Source: Mycobacterium persicum (GTDB taxonomy: Bacteria; Actinomycetota; Actinomycetes; Mycobacteriales; Mycobacteriaceae). From it: a DNA stretch of 64,000 bases. Of this stretch, positions 1 through 9,051 are shown piece after piece. Each line of letters starts with the position of its first letter. Position 1 is the stretch's first letter. The stretch lies in contig NZ_MVIF01000012.1 of assembly GCF_002086675.1 (NCBI RefSeq), positions 1 through 64,000 of the forward strand, in the 5' to 3' direction. The translations under genes were made by a program, and so were the position numbers. The notes below the pieces were generated by a model. The model worked only from the letters and a program-made list of their open reading frames with translations, was not told where the DNA came from and searched no databases.

Positions 1-725
1 CCGCTACCGCCGGCACCGGCGATGTGGTGAGCGCTCACACCGCCCACGCCGCCCCTGCCACCCGAGCCGAGCAATCCGGCCGCACCTCCCGCTCCGCCGG
101 CGCCGCCGTTGCCGTCCAATGAGCCCCCGCCGGTCCCGCCGTTGCCGCCGTTGCCGAACAACCCGCCGGCTCCGCCGGCTCCGCCCGCCCCTCCGTTGCC
201 ACCCGGCAGCCCGAAGCCGCCGACGCCACCGGCGCCGCCGACGCCGAACAGCCCGGCTGCCCCGCCGTTACCGCCGTTCTGGCCGGGCGCGCCGGAGCCA
301 CCGGAGCCGCCGTTGCCGATCAACAACCCGCCGGGCCCGCCGTCTTGGCCGGTACCGGGCGCCCCGTTGATACCGTTGCCGAACAGCGGGCGCCCCCACA
401 GCGCCTGGGCAGGCGAGTTGACGATATTCAACAGACTCTGACCGGCATCGGCTTCCGCGCCGGCATATGATGCCGCGGCGGCCGCCAAGGTTTGGGCAAA
501 TTGGCTATGGAACTTCGCCGCTTGTGCGCTCAGCACCTGATAGGTCTCGCCGTGCGATCCGAATAATGCGGCGACGGCAACTGACACCTCGTCCTCGGCT
601 GCGGCCAGCAACCCAGTGGTCCGGGCCGCTGCGGCGGCGTTCGCGGCGCACAGCGACGAACCGAGATGCGACATCTCGGCCGCGGCCGCCGCGAGCGTCT
701 CCGGAGCCGCATTCACCAACGACAT
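1..725 (-). CDS. PE_PGRS family protein, C-terminus cut by window edge
   Basis: This is the N-terminal 241 codons of a PE_PGRS protein; the frame is open to the window edge, so the C-terminus lies outside. It starts [19 protein letters not shown], a classic PE domain of about 95 residues that ends in the [15 protein letters not shown] region. A linker with [20 protein letters not shown] follows, then Gly-Asn-Gly / Gly-Gly-Ala repeats typical of the PGRS domain. PE domains direct ESX-5-dependent export to the mycobacterial surface (family knowledge). The function of this member is unknown. GC-rich GGC/GCC repetition in the PGRS part is expected for the family. Confidence 0.93.
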   Translation of the reverse strand, partial: MSLVNAAPETLAAAAAEMSHLGSSLCAANAAAAARTTGLLAAAEDEVSVAVAALFGSHGETYQVLSAQAAKFHSQFAQTLAAAAASYAGAEADAGQSLLNIVNSPAQALWGRPLFGNGINGAPGTGQDGGPGGLLIGNGGSGGSGAPGQNGGNGGAAGLFGVGGAGGVGGFGLPGGNGGAGGAGGAGGLFGNGGNGGTGGGSLDGNGGAGGAGGAAGLLGSGGRGGVGGVSAHHIAGAGGS

Positions 726-900
726 TCCGTGCCTTCCTTGAAGTTCCGAAACGTAGGGTATCGGGCCCGGACCGCGGCCGGATGGTTTTGACGTCCAGAA
801 CGAAAGACGTTGTCCCGTTTGTCAATAAGAAGTCGAACCTGGCTGCCGTTTCGGCGGTCCGGGGCTCGTGCAGGCCGGATCGCCAACACCTTCGTGACGG

Positions 901-1938
901 TCAGGTCGAGTTGCGCACGGCCGTCGGCGATCCGGCGTCGGCGAGTTCGGCGGCGGTGGGCAACCGCAATGAGATCAGTCCGGCGAAGGTTTCCGGCTCC
1001 AGTTCTATCCGGTTGACCGTGACGTGCACCGGCACCCAATCGGTGTCGTTGCCGGGAAGCCGCAGCACGCCGCTGGTGGCTCCGTTAGCGAATTCCATTG
1101 TCATCGCGGTGATGAGCTCCTGGTCGTCGGGATGCACGCGCGGCTTGTCGGGCTCGTTGGCCCGCCAGTCGTAGAACGGGCACGGCTCGTCGAGCCACTT
1201 CAACAGGGTCCAGGTTTTCAGGTCGACCAGCGCCCGGTGGACCCCGGCCTGCGCGAGTCCGTCGAGAATCTTCTGCGCCAGGTCGTCGACCGGCACCAGC
1301 GGGCCTTTGAGTTCGGCCCGCCAGTTGATCGCTCGTGCGACCAGGTGGTGCCGGCCGTCCGACCCCGGCTCCAGCGCGCTGCGCGCGGTGAAACCCAACC
1401 TGATCGGGTTTCCTTGCCAATCGGTGAGATCCCAAGTGCTGCACAGTGTTTGGCCAGGCTCAGGCTTGACCACCATAGCCAGCACCCGGGTTTCGTTCGG
1501 ACTGAGTTCGCGCGACGGCAAGTCCTCGGCGAAAGCCCTTCCGTAGGTGACCTCGACGTCGGGATTCTTGCCGCTGTTGAGCAGCGACTCGCGGGTGTCG
1601 GTGGCCACCCCCAGGGTCAGGTCCCACTTCAGCGGGCCCGGGATAGGCCGCTCCGGTGGTTCCGCGTCGGCGGGACCGATCCACACCTGCACGCCGTGCA
1701 CCCGGCCGTCCGACATCACAACGGGTTCGGTGCAGATGACACGATCGCTCTTGGGGGTAATGCTGCTGAGGCTCTGACCGGTCTGCAGCGACTCGGCGAT
1801 CGCCGTGCGGACGGCCGCGAGATGGGGACTGCGGCGCAGGAACGTGGTGATCGGAACCAGGTTCTTGAGCTGACGCCCCTGGGCGACGACGGCCGGTTCG
1901 TCCCCCAGCGTTTCCACGAGCAGCCAGTCGTGGGTCAT
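901..1938 (-). CDS. conserved hypothetical protein, possible GAF/PAS-like sensory protein
   Basis: A 345-residue soluble protein starting at ATG (MTHDWLLVETLGDEPAVVAQ). It has no signal peptide or membrane segment. The opening resembles mycobacterial proteins annotated with GAF-like or DUF5593-type domains. Residues about 75-215 contain PAS/GAF-like beta-rich text (GRVHGVQVWIGPAD; LGFTARSALEPGSDGRHHLV) and the C-terminal part reads like a second such module (WLDEPCPFYDW; WVPVHVTVNRIELEPETFAGLISLRLP). It sits between two PE_PGRS genes on the same strand, with 124 and 175 bases of intergenic DNA on either side, so it may be monocistronic. No catalytic motif is recognisable. The domain assignment is from memory and weak; that it is a real gene is well supported by length and codon use. 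Confidence 0.7.
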   Translation of the reverse strand: MTHDWLLVETLGDEPAVVAQGRQLKNLVPITTFLRRSPHLAAVRTAIAESLQTGQSLSSITPKSDRVICTEPVVMSDGRVHGVQVWIGPADAEPPERPIPGPLKWDLTLGVATDTRESLLNSGKNPDVEVTYGRAFAEDLPSRELSPNETRVLAMVVKPEPGQTLCSTWDLTDWQGNPIRLGFTARSALEPGSDGRHHLVARAINWRAELKGPLVPVDDLAQKILDGLAQAGVHRALVDLKTWTLLKWLDEPCPFYDWRANEPDKPRVHPDDQELITAMTMEFANGATSGVLRLPGNDTDWVPVHVTVNRIELEPETFAGLISLRLPTAAELADAGSPTAVRNST

Positions 1939-2062
1939 AGGCGCAGTCTACTGACCGCGCATCCAAGTATCGCGGCGGGTAGCCGCTGATCACCGGAATC
2001 TTGTTGCGGCGACGGCAGATACGTGCGCCAAAGATGGGTCGTGGCCAGGCGCCCGGCGCCGT

Positions 2063-2602
2063 TCAGGGCAGTCCGTTCAGTCCGTCCAGGCCGATCAGTG
2101 TTCCGCCGGTGCCGGCCTTGCCGCCGGTGCCGTTACTGCCGACCCCCACGGTGGCGCCGCCATTGCCACCATTGCCGCCGTTTCCGATCAAGATGCCGGC
2201 ATCGCCACCGTTTTTGCCGCTGCCCGCGGGCGCCGCGGCGCCGTTGCCGATCAGCGGACGACCCAGCAGCGCCAGGGTGGGCGCGTTGATCAGGTCGAGT
2301 ATCGATTGCAGCGGTCCGGCGTTGGCGGCTTCGGCCGCCGCATACGAGCCGGCGCCCGCGGTCAACGCCTGCACGAACTGCTGATGAAACGCCGTAGCTT
2401 GGGCGCTGAGCGCCTGATAGCTCTGCGCATGAGCCCCGAACAGTGCCGTGATGGCGGCCGAGACCTCGTCGGCGGCTGCGGGCAGCAATCCCGTCGTCGG
2501 GGCCGCCGCGGCGCTGTTGGCGGCGCGGATCGCCGACTCGATTCCGGCCAGATCGGTGGCCGCTGCCGCTACGACGTTGGGCGCCGCCATCACAAAGGAC
2601 AT
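2063..2602 (-). CDS. PE_PGRS family protein with a very short PGRS tail
   Basis: A 179-residue PE protein starting [20 protein letters not shown]. The PE domain covers roughly residues 1-95. The usual linker follows ([20 protein letters not shown]), then only about 50 residues of Gly-rich PGRS ([16 protein letters not shown]) and a non-repetitive end ([10 protein letters not shown]) before a TGA. Full PE_PGRS proteins commonly run to several hundred residues, so this one is short. The tail may reflect repeat contraction or a genuine short form. It lies downstream of, and on the same strand as, the Rv0495c-like gene, from which it is separated by 94 bases. Confidence 0.9.
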   Translation of the reverse strand: MSFVMAAPNVVAAAATDLAGIESAIRAANSAAAAPTTGLLPAAADEVSAAITALFGAHAQSYQALSAQATAFHQQFVQALTAGAGSYAAAEAANAGPLQSILDLINAPTLALLGRPLIGNGAAAPAGSGKNGGDAGILIGNGGNGGNGGATVGVGSNGTGGKAGTGGTLIGLDGLNGLP

Positions 2603-2696
2603 GAGCTACTCCAGGGTCCGCATCCTCGGTAGAAGCGCGATCGTATCGCGCTGCGGACGCCGGATAGCGCCGTTGCGGCAAACTCCCGCCCGTCGG

Positions 2697-3494
2697 CTAC
2701 CTCGGCGCCGCGCGTGTCGCAGGGTGCACGGCCACCAGCCCTAACCGGCTGCGGCGTTTACATATTTCGGCCAGTTCCGCATACGCCTTCACGCCGAGCA
2801 GTTCGGTGAGCTCGTCGGCCAGGCTCTCCCACACCTGTCTGGTTCCGATATGGGCGGCCGGATCGCCGGTGCAATACCAATGCAGGTCGGCCCCGCCGGA
2901 ACCCCAGCCGCGGCGATCGTATTCGGTGACGGTGGTTTTCAGAATCTCGGTGCCGTCGGGCCGGGTCACCCATTCCTGACTGCGCCGGATCGGCAGCTGC
3001 CAGCAGACGTCGGGTTTCATCGTCAGCGGCGGCACACCCAACTTCAGTGCCTTGGTGTGCAGCGCGCAACCGGGGCCGCCCTTGAAGCCCGGCCGGTTCA
3101 AGAAGATGCAGGCGTCCTTGTGTTTCCGGGTGCGGTACTGCGGTTGGCCGTCGTGCTCGTCGAGTTCCAGATATCCCTTGCGGCCCAGGCCTTTTTCGCG
3201 GAACTGCCAGTCCTCGTCGGTCAGGCTCTCGACGGCGTTGTCGAGCCGGGCACGGTCGTCGTCATCGGATAGGAAGGCTCCGTGCGAACAACACCCGTCG
3301 TCCGGCCGGCCCGCCACCGTGCCCTGGCAGGCAGGCGTGCCGAACACACATGTCCAGTGCGACAGCAGCCAGGTGAGATCGGCCGCGATCAGGTGCTCGG
3401 GATTGTCGGGATCATAAAATTCCACCCACTCACGGGGGAAATCCAATTCGACCTCTTGCCCCGGGTGCACCGGCCTCAGGCGCGAGTTTGCCAC
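2697..3494 (-). CDS. cysteine-rich conserved hypothetical protein (Rv0495c-like)
   Basis: A 265-residue soluble protein divergent from ppx1, in the position of M. tuberculosis Rv0495c. It starts at GTG ([20 protein letters not shown]). Cysteines cluster in a pattern that suggests metal binding: CVFGTPACQ and GCCSHG near residues 50-75, [10 protein letters not shown] and [11 protein letters not shown] near 125-145, and [10 protein letters not shown] near 160. This resembles the DUF3109/YkgJ-type cysteine-rich families, but that link is an inference. A -10-like TAACGT lies on the minus strand seven bases before the GTG (3502-3507), so the mRNA may have almost no leader. Function is unknown. Confidence 0.85.
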   Translation of the reverse strand: MANSRLRPVHPGQEVELDFPREWVEFYDPDNPEHLIAADLTWLLSHWTCVFGTPACQGTVAGRPDDGCCSHGAFLSDDDDRARLDNAVESLTDEDWQFREKGLGRKGYLELDEHDGQPQYRTRKHKDACIFLNRPGFKGGPGCALHTKALKLGVPPLTMKPDVCWQLPIRRSQEWVTRPDGTEILKTTVTEYDRRGWGSGGADLHWYCTGDPAAHIGTRQVWESLADELTELLGVKAYAELAEICKRRSRLGLVAVHPATRAAPR

Positions 3495-3623
3495 GGTTGC
3501 AACGTTAGTCCACCGTTGCGGTGGTCCGGGCGGTCAGCGGCGGGCGCATGCTGCGCGGACTCTCCCGGCAAGCCTGACGGTGCCCCCGCATCGGGTCGCT
3601 GAGCGACCCGCGTCGCCGCCCGC

Positions 3624-3629
3624 TAGTTT
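3624..3629 (+). promoter_or_regulatory. -10 element for a leaderless ppx1 transcript
   Basis: TAGTTT sits exactly six bases upstream of the GTG at 3636, which would place transcription start on the G of the start codon. No Shine-Dalgarno sequence precedes the GTG. Leaderless mRNAs starting with ATG or GTG are common in mycobacteria. The same spacing recurs before galE2, the paoA-like gene, gabP and the gene at 56052. Confidence 0.5.
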
Positions 3630-3635
3630 GATTTC

Positions 3636-4670
3636 GTGAGATTGGGCGTGCTGGACGTGGGCAGCAACACGGTCCATCTACTGGTCGTAGATGCTCACCG
3701 TGGTGGGCATCCGACGCCGATGAGTTCGACGAAGGCCACGCTGCGGCTGGCCGAAGCCACCGACAGCTCGGGCAAGATCACCAGGCGCGGCGCCGACAAA
3801 CTGGTGTCGACCATCGACGAGTTCGCCAAGATCGCGGTGAGCTCCGGCTGTGCCGAGTTGATGGCCTTCGCCACCTCCGCCGTGCGCGAAGCCGAGAACT
3901 CCGAAGATGTGTTGGCCCGGGTAAGCAAGGAAACCGGTATCGAATTGCAGGTACTGGGCGGGGTCGACGAGTCCCGGCTGACCTTCCTGGCGGTGCGACG
4001 ATGGTACGGCTGGAGTGCGGGCCGCATCGTCAACCTCGACATCGGCGGCGGTTCGCTGGAGTTGTCCAGCGGCGTGGATGAGGAGCCCGAGGTAGCGCTG
4101 TCGCTGCCGCTGGGCGCCGGCCGCTTGACCCGCGAATGGCTGCCCGACGATCCACCCGGCCGGCGGCGGGTGGCGATGCTGCGTGACTGGCTCGATGCCG
4201 AGCTGTCGGACGCCAGTGTGGCCGTTCTGGAGGCAGGCAATCCCGACCTCGCGGTCGCCACATCGAAGACGTTTCGTTCGCTGGCACGGCTGACCGGAGC
4301 GGCGCCGTCGGCCGCCGGACCGCGGGTGAAACGGATGCTGACGGCCAACGGCCTCAGACAACTCATATCTTTCATCTCTAGGATGACGACCGCTGACCGT
4401 GCAGAACTGGAAGGAGTCAGCGCCGAGCGCGCGCCGCAGATCGTAGCGGGGGCTCTGGTCGCGGAGGCAAGCATGCGAGCGCTGTCGATAGATGCGGTGG
4501 ATATCTGCCCGTGGGCGCTGCGGGAAGGCGTGATCTTGCGCCGACTCGACAGCGAGGCCGACGGCGCCGCCTTCATGGAAACTTCGCCGGTGGCGACATC
4601 GGTGCGCGATGCTGGAGGTCAGTTAGTAGATCGGAATGCCGCTCCCCGATCGAGAGGCAACAAACCATGA
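3636..4670 (+). CDS. ppx1: exopolyphosphatase, Ppx/GppA family
   Basis: A 344-residue ASKHA-fold phosphatase that releases phosphate from the ends of inorganic polyphosphate; some family members also act on (p)ppGpp. The N-terminal phosphate-1 loop [13 protein letters not shown] is at residues 7-19, ATSAVREA in the middle and the phosphate-2 motif [11 protein letters not shown] near residue 135. Length and position match M. tuberculosis Rv0496 (Ppx1). The GTG start is chosen because a -10 element sits six bases upstream, giving a leaderless message. The stop codon overlaps the ATG of the next gene (ATGA), so the two are translationally coupled. Confidence 0.93.
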   Translation: MRLGVLDVGSNTVHLLVVDAHRGGHPTPMSSTKATLRLAEATDSSGKITRRGADKLVSTIDEFAKIAVSSGCAELMAFATSAVREAENSEDVLARVSKETGIELQVLGGVDESRLTFLAVRRWYGWSAGRIVNLDIGGGSLELSSGVDEEPEVALSLPLGAGRLTREWLPDDPPGRRRVAMLRDWLDAELSDASVAVLEAGNPDLAVATSKTFRSLARLTGAAPSAAGPRVKRMLTANGLRQLISFISRMTTADRAELEGVSAERAPQIVAGALVAEASMRALSIDAVDICPWALREGVILRRLDSEADGAAFMETSPVATSVRDAGGQLVDRNAAPRSRGNKP

Positions 4671-5704
4671 CTGGACCACATTCCGACACGGAGGACACCA
4701 AGCAGATCTCGGTCGCCGAACTACTGGCCAGAAACGGCACCATCGGCGCCCCTGCCGTGACCCGGCGGCGACGCCGTCGCCGCGGCGATAGCGATTCGGT
4801 CACGGTGGCCGAGCTGACCGGCGAAATCCCGATCATTCGCGAAGACCGCCGCGACAAGGCCGAGACCCCCGCGCCTACTGTCCCGGCCGAACCGCCAAGT
4901 CAGCCGACGCCGGGCAAACCGCGCGTCGAGGTTGCCGAGCCGGTCGCGCCGTCGCCTCCCCAACCGCAGCTGGTCACCGCAGAACCGGCAACCGAGGAGC
5001 CGGCCAAGGCCAGATACTGGTCCGAGCCCGAACCACGCTGGCCCAGATCCGAGCCGATCGCCCGACGCGCGTCGGGCCCCGAGCGCAGCGAGTACCCGCG
5101 ACCCCTGCGTCACACCGAAGAAAGCGACATCTCCGAGCAGCAGTCCGGCGCCGAGCACATGAGTCCCGACCCGGTCGGGCACTACGTCGACACATCGGTG
5201 GACGCGATCGACGTAGCGGTAGACGAGGCCGAACCGGTCGAAGACGAGACGGCCTATGTGCGTTCCTACCCGCACGATGTGGACGGTGCCGCGGAGCGGA
5301 CCCTGTTCGGCGGGCAGTCGCTGGCCGACGAGGTGGCCCGGCGGCGGGGCGAGGCGGCCCCGGCGGTGTTCGACGCCGAGCGGCTCGACAGTGACCGTGC
5401 CGACGAAACCGGAGGGACCGGCCGCGGTCCGGGCGCGCTGGTGGCCCTGTGGCGCGGCACGGTGGTGGTGCTGCAGTCAATTCTGGCCGTCGTATTCGGC
5501 GCCGGTCTGTTCATCGCCTTCGACCAGCTGTGGCGATGGAACAGCATCGTGGCATTGGTGCTCTCGGTCTTGGTGATCCTGGGGCTGGTGGTCGCGGTGC
5601 GGGTAGTCCGTAAGACCGAGGACATCGCCAGCACGCTGATCGCGGTTGCGGTCGGCGCGCTGATTACCTGGGGACCGTTGGTGCTATCGCTGCAAACAGG
5701 CTAG
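4667..5704 (+). CDS. conserved membrane protein with charged N-terminal region (Rv0497-like)
   Basis: A 345-residue protein starting [20 protein letters not shown], overlapping the ppx1 stop by four bases (ATGA). Residues 1-250 are hydrophilic and low in complexity, with a run of seven arginines near residue 36 and many Pro/Glu-rich segments. This part is probably a disordered cytoplasmic tail. Three hydrophobic helices close the protein: [39 protein letters not shown] and [19 protein letters not shown]. It corresponds to Rv0497. Function is unknown; the poly-Arg and acidic tracts suggest interactions rather than catalysis. Confidence 0.88.
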   Translation: MTGPHSDTEDTKQISVAELLARNGTIGAPAVTRRRRRRRGDSDSVTVAELTGEIPIIREDRRDKAETPAPTVPAEPPSQPTPGKPRVEVAEPVAPSPPQPQLVTAEPATEEPAKARYWSEPEPRWPRSEPIARRASGPERSEYPRPLRHTEESDISEQQSGAEHMSPDPVGHYVDTSVDAIDVAVDEAEPVEDETAYVRSYPHDVDGAAERTLFGGQSLADEVARRRGEAAPAVFDAERLDSDRADETGGTGRGPGALVALWRGTVVVLQSILAVVFGAGLFIAFDQLWRWNSIVALVLSVLVILGLVVAVRVVRKTEDIASTLIAVAVGALITWGPLVLSLQTG

Positions 5705-5719
5705 GCGCGCCGATACACA

Positions 5720-6562
5720 GTGCGTCCAGCAATCAAAGTCGGCTTGTCGACGGCTTCGGTGTACCCGCTGCGGGCCGAAGCCGCATTCGAGTATGCGGCC
5801 CGACTCGGCTACGACGGAGTCGAGCTGATGGTGTGGGGCGAGTCGGTCAGCCAGGATGTCGACGCGGTCAGGAGGCTGTCGCGACGCTACCGCGTCCCGG
5901 TGCTGTCCGTGCACGCCCCATGCCTGCTGATCTCGCAACGGGTATGGGGTGCCAACCCGATTCCCAAGCTGGAGCGCAGTGTGCGGACCGCCGAACGACT
6001 GGGCGCGCAGACGGTCGTGGTACACCCGCCGTTCCGGTGGCAACGGCGCTACGCCGAGGGGTTCGGTGAGCAGGTCGCCGCGCTGGAAGCGGCCAGCGAC
6101 GTGATGGTCGCCGTCGAAAACATGTTTCCGTTCCGGGCGGACCGGCTTTTCGGGGCCGGTCAGTCACGGGAACGGATGCGCCGGCGCGGCGGTGGTCCGG
6201 GTCCGGCGATTTCGGCGTTCGCGCCGTCCTACGACCCGCTGGACGGCAATCACGCCCATTACACGCTGGACCTCTCGCACACCTCGACCGCGGGCACCGA
6301 TGCGCTGGATATGGCCCGCCGGATGGGCCGGGGTCTGGTCCATCTGCACCTGTGCGACGGCAGCGGGCTGCCCGCCGATGAACATCTGGTGCCCGGTCAC
6401 GGCACCCAGCCCACCGCCGAGGTGTGCCAGATGCTCGCCGGTGGTGGCTTCACCGGCCATGTGGTGCTGGAGGTGTCCACCTCGTCGGCGCGTTCGGCCA
6501 GCGAGCGCGAAGCCATGCTGGTGGAGTCCCTGCAGTTCGCCCGGACCCATCTGCTGCGGTGA
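5720..6562 (+). CDS. sugar phosphate isomerase/epimerase-like TIM-barrel protein (Rv0498-like)
   Basis: A 280-residue protein of the xylose isomerase-like/AP endonuclease 2 TIM-barrel superfamily, starting at GTG (MRPAIKVGLSTASVYPLRAE). Family signatures are the N-terminal strand, FEYAARLGYDGVELMVWGES, SVHAPCLL, VVHPPFRWQ, VAVENMF and YTLDLSHTSTAG, followed by LVHLHLCDGSG and HLVPGHGTQP. The acidic and histidine residues in these blocks normally bind a divalent metal. It begins 15 bases after the preceding stop and is followed after one base by the next gene, so it belongs to the ppx1 operon. The substrate cannot be told from sequence. Confidence 0.85.
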   Translation: MRPAIKVGLSTASVYPLRAEAAFEYAARLGYDGVELMVWGESVSQDVDAVRRLSRRYRVPVLSVHAPCLLISQRVWGANPIPKLERSVRTAERLGAQTVVVHPPFRWQRRYAEGFGEQVAALEAASDVMVAVENMFPFRADRLFGAGQSRERMRRRGGGPGPAISAFAPSYDPLDGNHAHYTLDLSHTSTAGTDALDMARRMGRGLVHLHLCDGSGLPADEHLVPGHGTQPTAEVCQMLAGGGFTGHVVLEVSTSSARSASEREAMLVESLQFARTHLLR

Positions 6563-6563
6563 C

Positions 6564-7400
6564 ATGAGCGCGATGTTCACCACCGCCATGGCGTTGCGGC
6601 AAGTCGACACTGCCGCCGATGACGCGGTATTTCACGGTGAGCTGAACCGGCACTGGACGATCGGTCCCAAGGTGCATGGCGGCGCGATGATGGCGCTGTG
6701 CGCCAATGCCGCCCGGATGGCTTATGCAGGGGCGGCACCGCAGCCGGCATTGCAACCGGTCGTCGTATCGGCCAACTTCCTGTGGGCGCCGGATCCGGGG
6801 GCGATGCGACTGGTGACGTCGATCCGCAAGCGGGGCCGCCGGATCGGCGTCGTCGACGTCGAGCTGACCCAGAGTGAGCGCACCGCGGTGCACGCCGTTG
6901 TCACGCTGGGCGAACCCGAGCACCCGGCGGGGACCCCGCTGCTGTCGGCAAAGCCGGTCGTGGATCTGATGGCACCCGAACCTCCCGACGACGTCGCGCC
7001 GATCGGACCGGGCCACCCGCTGGCCGGACTGGTGCACCTGGGCGAGGGCTGCGACGTGCGGCCGCTGTTGTCGACGCTGCGGCCCGATACCGACGGGCGG
7101 CCACCGGTCATCCAGATGTGGGCGCGCCCGCGCGGGGTGGCTCCTGATCCGCTGTTCGCGCTCATGTGCGGGGATTTGTCGGCGCCGGTCACCTTTGCCG
7201 TAGACCGCACCGGCTGGGCGCCGACCGTCCAGCTCACCGCCTTGGTTCGGGCACTGCCCGCCGACGGCTGGCTGCGGATCATCGCCACCTGCACGGAGAT
7301 CGGACACGACTGGTTCGACGAGGACCACACCATCGTCGACAGCCTGGGCCGTCTGGTGGTGCAAGCCCGTCAGCTGGCGATGGTCCCGGCCGCTGGCTAG
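6564..7400 (+). CDS. acyl-CoA thioesterase-like (double hotdog) protein (Rv0499-like)
   Basis: A 278-residue protein starting MSAMFTTAMALRQVDTAADD, one base after the upstream stop. The text HGELNRHWTIGPKVHGGAMMALCANA matches the N-terminal hotdog of TesB-like thioesterases, and the second half (APDPLFALMCGDLSAP; GHDWFDEDHTIVDSLGRLVVQARQLAMV) matches the C-terminal hotdog with its typical D-x-G-x-L-V-x-Q-A-R-Q end. These enzymes hydrolyse acyl-CoA. The substrate is unknown. It is part of the run ppx1 to proC on the plus strand. Confidence 0.85.
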   Translation: MSAMFTTAMALRQVDTAADDAVFHGELNRHWTIGPKVHGGAMMALCANAARMAYAGAAPQPALQPVVVSANFLWAPDPGAMRLVTSIRKRGRRIGVVDVELTQSERTAVHAVVTLGEPEHPAGTPLLSAKPVVDLMAPEPPDDVAPIGPGHPLAGLVHLGEGCDVRPLLSTLRPDTDGRPPVIQMWARPRGVAPDPLFALMCGDLSAPVTFAVDRTGWAPTVQLTALVRALPADGWLRIIATCTEIGHDWFDEDHTIVDSLGRLVVQARQLAMVPAAG

Positions 7401-7416
7401 CCGTTCGGGGTCTGCG

Positions 7417-8301
7417 ATGCTGTGCGGCATGGCAAGAATCGCGATCATCGGTGGGGGCAGTATCGGCGAGGCGTTGCTGTCGGGTTTGCTGCGCTCCGGC
7501 CGGCAGGTCAAGGACCTGGTGGTGGCCGAACGGATCCCCGAGCGCGCCAAGTACCTGGCCAGCACCTACTCGGTACTGGTCACCTCGGTCAGCGATGCGA
7601 TCGAACACGCGACCTTTGTGGTCGTCGCGGTCAAACCGGCCGACGTCGAGACGGTGATGGGGGACTTGGTGGCAGCGGCCACAACCGCCGGCAGCGACAG
7701 TGTCGAGCAGGTGTTCGTCACGGTAGCCGCGGGTGTCACGACCTCCTACTTCGAATCCAAGCTGCCGGCGGGCACGCCGGTGGTCCGGGCGATGCCCAAC
7801 GCCGCCGCACTGGTGGGAGCCGGGGTCACCGCGCTGGCCAAGGGGCGGTTCGTCACACCGCAACAGCTGAACGACGTGTCCGCGCTCTTCGATGCCGTCG
7901 GCGTGGTGCTGAACGTTCCGGAGCAGCAGTTGGACGCGGTGACCGCGGTGTCGGGCTCCGGGCCGGCGTATTTCTTCCTGCTGGTCGAGGCCTTGGTCGA
8001 CGCCGGCGTCGCGGTGGGCTTGAGCCGTCAGGTGGCCACCGAACTGACCGCGCAGACCCTGGCCGGGTCGACGGCGATGCTGCTGGAGCGGATGGAGCAA
8101 GAGCGTCCGGCCGCCGGCGAGCCGGCGGGGTTGCGGATCGACACCACGGCGCTGCAACTGCGGGCGTCGGTCACCTCCCCCGGGGGGACGACCGCCGCCG
8201 CGCTGCGCGAGCTGGAGAAAGGCGGGTTTCGGGGGGTCGTCGACGCAGCCGTCCAAGCCGCCAAAAGCCGCTCTGAGCAGCTAAGAATTACATCGGAATA
8301 A
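7417..8301 (+). CDS. proC: pyrroline-5-carboxylate reductase
   Basis: A 294-residue enzyme for the last step of proline synthesis: NAD(P)H reduction of 1-pyrroline-5-carboxylate. The N-terminal Rossmann motif is MARIAIIGGGSIGEALLSG. The C-terminal dimer domain has the family signature GSGPAYFFLLVEALVDAGV and ends SPGGTTAAALRELEKGGF with AAVQAAKSRSEQL. The first ATG at 7417 is used (MLCGMAR), as in M. tuberculosis ProC; the internal ATG at 7429 is an alternative. It lies 16 bases after the thioesterase-like gene. Confidence 0.95.
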   Translation: MLCGMARIAIIGGGSIGEALLSGLLRSGRQVKDLVVAERIPERAKYLASTYSVLVTSVSDAIEHATFVVVAVKPADVETVMGDLVAAATTAGSDSVEQVFVTVAAGVTTSYFESKLPAGTPVVRAMPNAAALVGAGVTALAKGRFVTPQQLNDVSALFDAVGVVLNVPEQQLDAVTAVSGSGPAYFFLLVEALVDAGVAVGLSRQVATELTAQTLAGSTAMLLERMEQERPAAGEPAGLRIDTTALQLRASVTSPGGTTAAALRELEKGGFRGVVDAAVQAAKSRSEQLRITSE

Positions 8302-8373
8302 TTCGGGAATTTTGAACTGATTTCCTCTCACCAGTACCAATAACCCCACTAGTCCCGCTATTCTCCTCTTTGT

Positions 8374-8445
8374 ATGCACGTGTGGGTGCCAGCGGAGGGG
8401 AAGCCGCTGGCATTGCGCGTGCCTGACATGATTGGGTTGCGATGA
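8374..8445 (+). CDS. putative 23-residue leader peptide upstream of the BldC-like gene
   Basis: An ATG at 8374 opens 23 codons (MHVWVPAEGKPLALRVPDMI then GLR) whose TGA overlaps the ATG of the next gene in an ATGA arrangement. A -10-like TATTCT at 8359-8364 would place transcription within three bases of this ATG, so it could be a leaderless upstream ORF. There is no Shine-Dalgarno sequence and no run of a single amino acid as in classical attenuators. The coding claim rests only on position and overlap. Confidence 0.25.
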   Translation: MHVWVPAEGKPLALRVPDMIGLR

Positions 8446-8699
8446 CGTCAACGAACGGGCCATCAGCACGGGATTCCGCAGGTAAATCGGTGCGGGACAG
8501 CGGCACGGGGGAAGGCCAGCAGGCCGGCACTCAATTCCTCACCGTGGCCGAGGTGGCTTCGCTGATGCGGGTCTCGAAGATGACCGTCTATCGGCTGGTG
8601 CACAACGGCGAGTTGCCCGCGGTCCGGGTCGGGCGGTCTTTCCGGGTGCATGCCAAGGCCGTCCACGACATGCTGCAGACCTCCTACTTCGCCGGTTAG
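8442..8699 (+). CDS. BldC-like / excisionase-type helix-turn-helix DNA-binding protein (Rv0500A-like)
   Basis: An 85-residue protein with a low-complexity N-terminus (residues 1-30) followed by a MerR-type winged helix: FLTVAEVASLMRVSKMTVYR (about residues 32-51), then LVHNGELPAVRVGRSFRVHA. It ends HDMLQTSYFAG. This is the helix-turn-helix domain of BldC-like regulators, which bind DNA as small proteins without an effector domain. The gene corresponds to Rv0500A. It stands alone between proC and the bS22 gene and may be translationally coupled to the short reading frame just upstream. Confidence 0.9.
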   Translation: MTSTNGPSARDSAGKSVRDSGTGEGQQAGTQFLTVAEVASLMRVSKMTVYRLVHNGELPAVRVGRSFRVHAKAVHDMLQTSYFAG

Positions 8700-8871
8700 C
8701 CGACGGCGCCGAGCGGGCTGCCACGGGTCTGCCTCTCCAGGCCCGGCGGCCAGCAATCGGCGCCGGTTTGGTGTTGGGTGCGGCGGGCTGGGTAAAGTGA
8801 CTGGGTCCTATGTAGTCATTGGTAGTCCCGTGTAAATATTGACAAGCGGGCACGGTCAGGTAGCGGAGTCC

Positions 8872-8973
8872 ATGGGTTCAGTAATCAAGAAGCGGCGCAA
8901 GCGCATGTCGAAGAAAAAGCACCGCAAGCTGCTGCGCCGCACCCGGGTACAGCGCAGGAAACTCGGCAAGTAA
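8872..8973 (+). CDS. 30S ribosomal protein bS22 (AURKAIP1/COX24 domain), 33 residues
   Basis: A 33-residue, extremely basic protein: [17 protein letters not shown], then [16 protein letters not shown]. This matches the actinobacterial AURKAIP1/COX24-domain peptide (Rv0500B) seen bound to the mycobacterial small subunit and named bS22. It is too short for most automatic gene finders. The ATG is preceded by a purine-rich TAGCGGAG about five bases upstream. It lies 172 bases after the BldC-like gene and ahead of galE2, as in M. tuberculosis. Confidence 0.93.
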
Positions 8974-9039
8974 GGCCCGACCGGCCCCAGTTGACGCGTA
9001 CCGTCACCGGCTTGTAACGCTGCTGTCTCTCGTCGCCGC

Positions 9040-9045
9040 TAGGCT
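9040..9045 (+). promoter_or_regulatory. -10 element for a leaderless galE2 transcript
   Basis: TAGGCT ends exactly six bases before the GTG at 9052, so transcription would begin at the start codon. There is no Shine-Dalgarno sequence. TTGTAA at 9012-9017 is too far upstream for a standard -35. Confidence 0.45.
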
Positions 9046-9051
9046 GTCGGG

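Noticed and set aside
1..440. CRISPR-like or satellite repeats at the left edge
   Set aside because: The repetition is codon-level Gly-Gly-Asn/Ala of a PGRS domain, irregular in period and without spacers.
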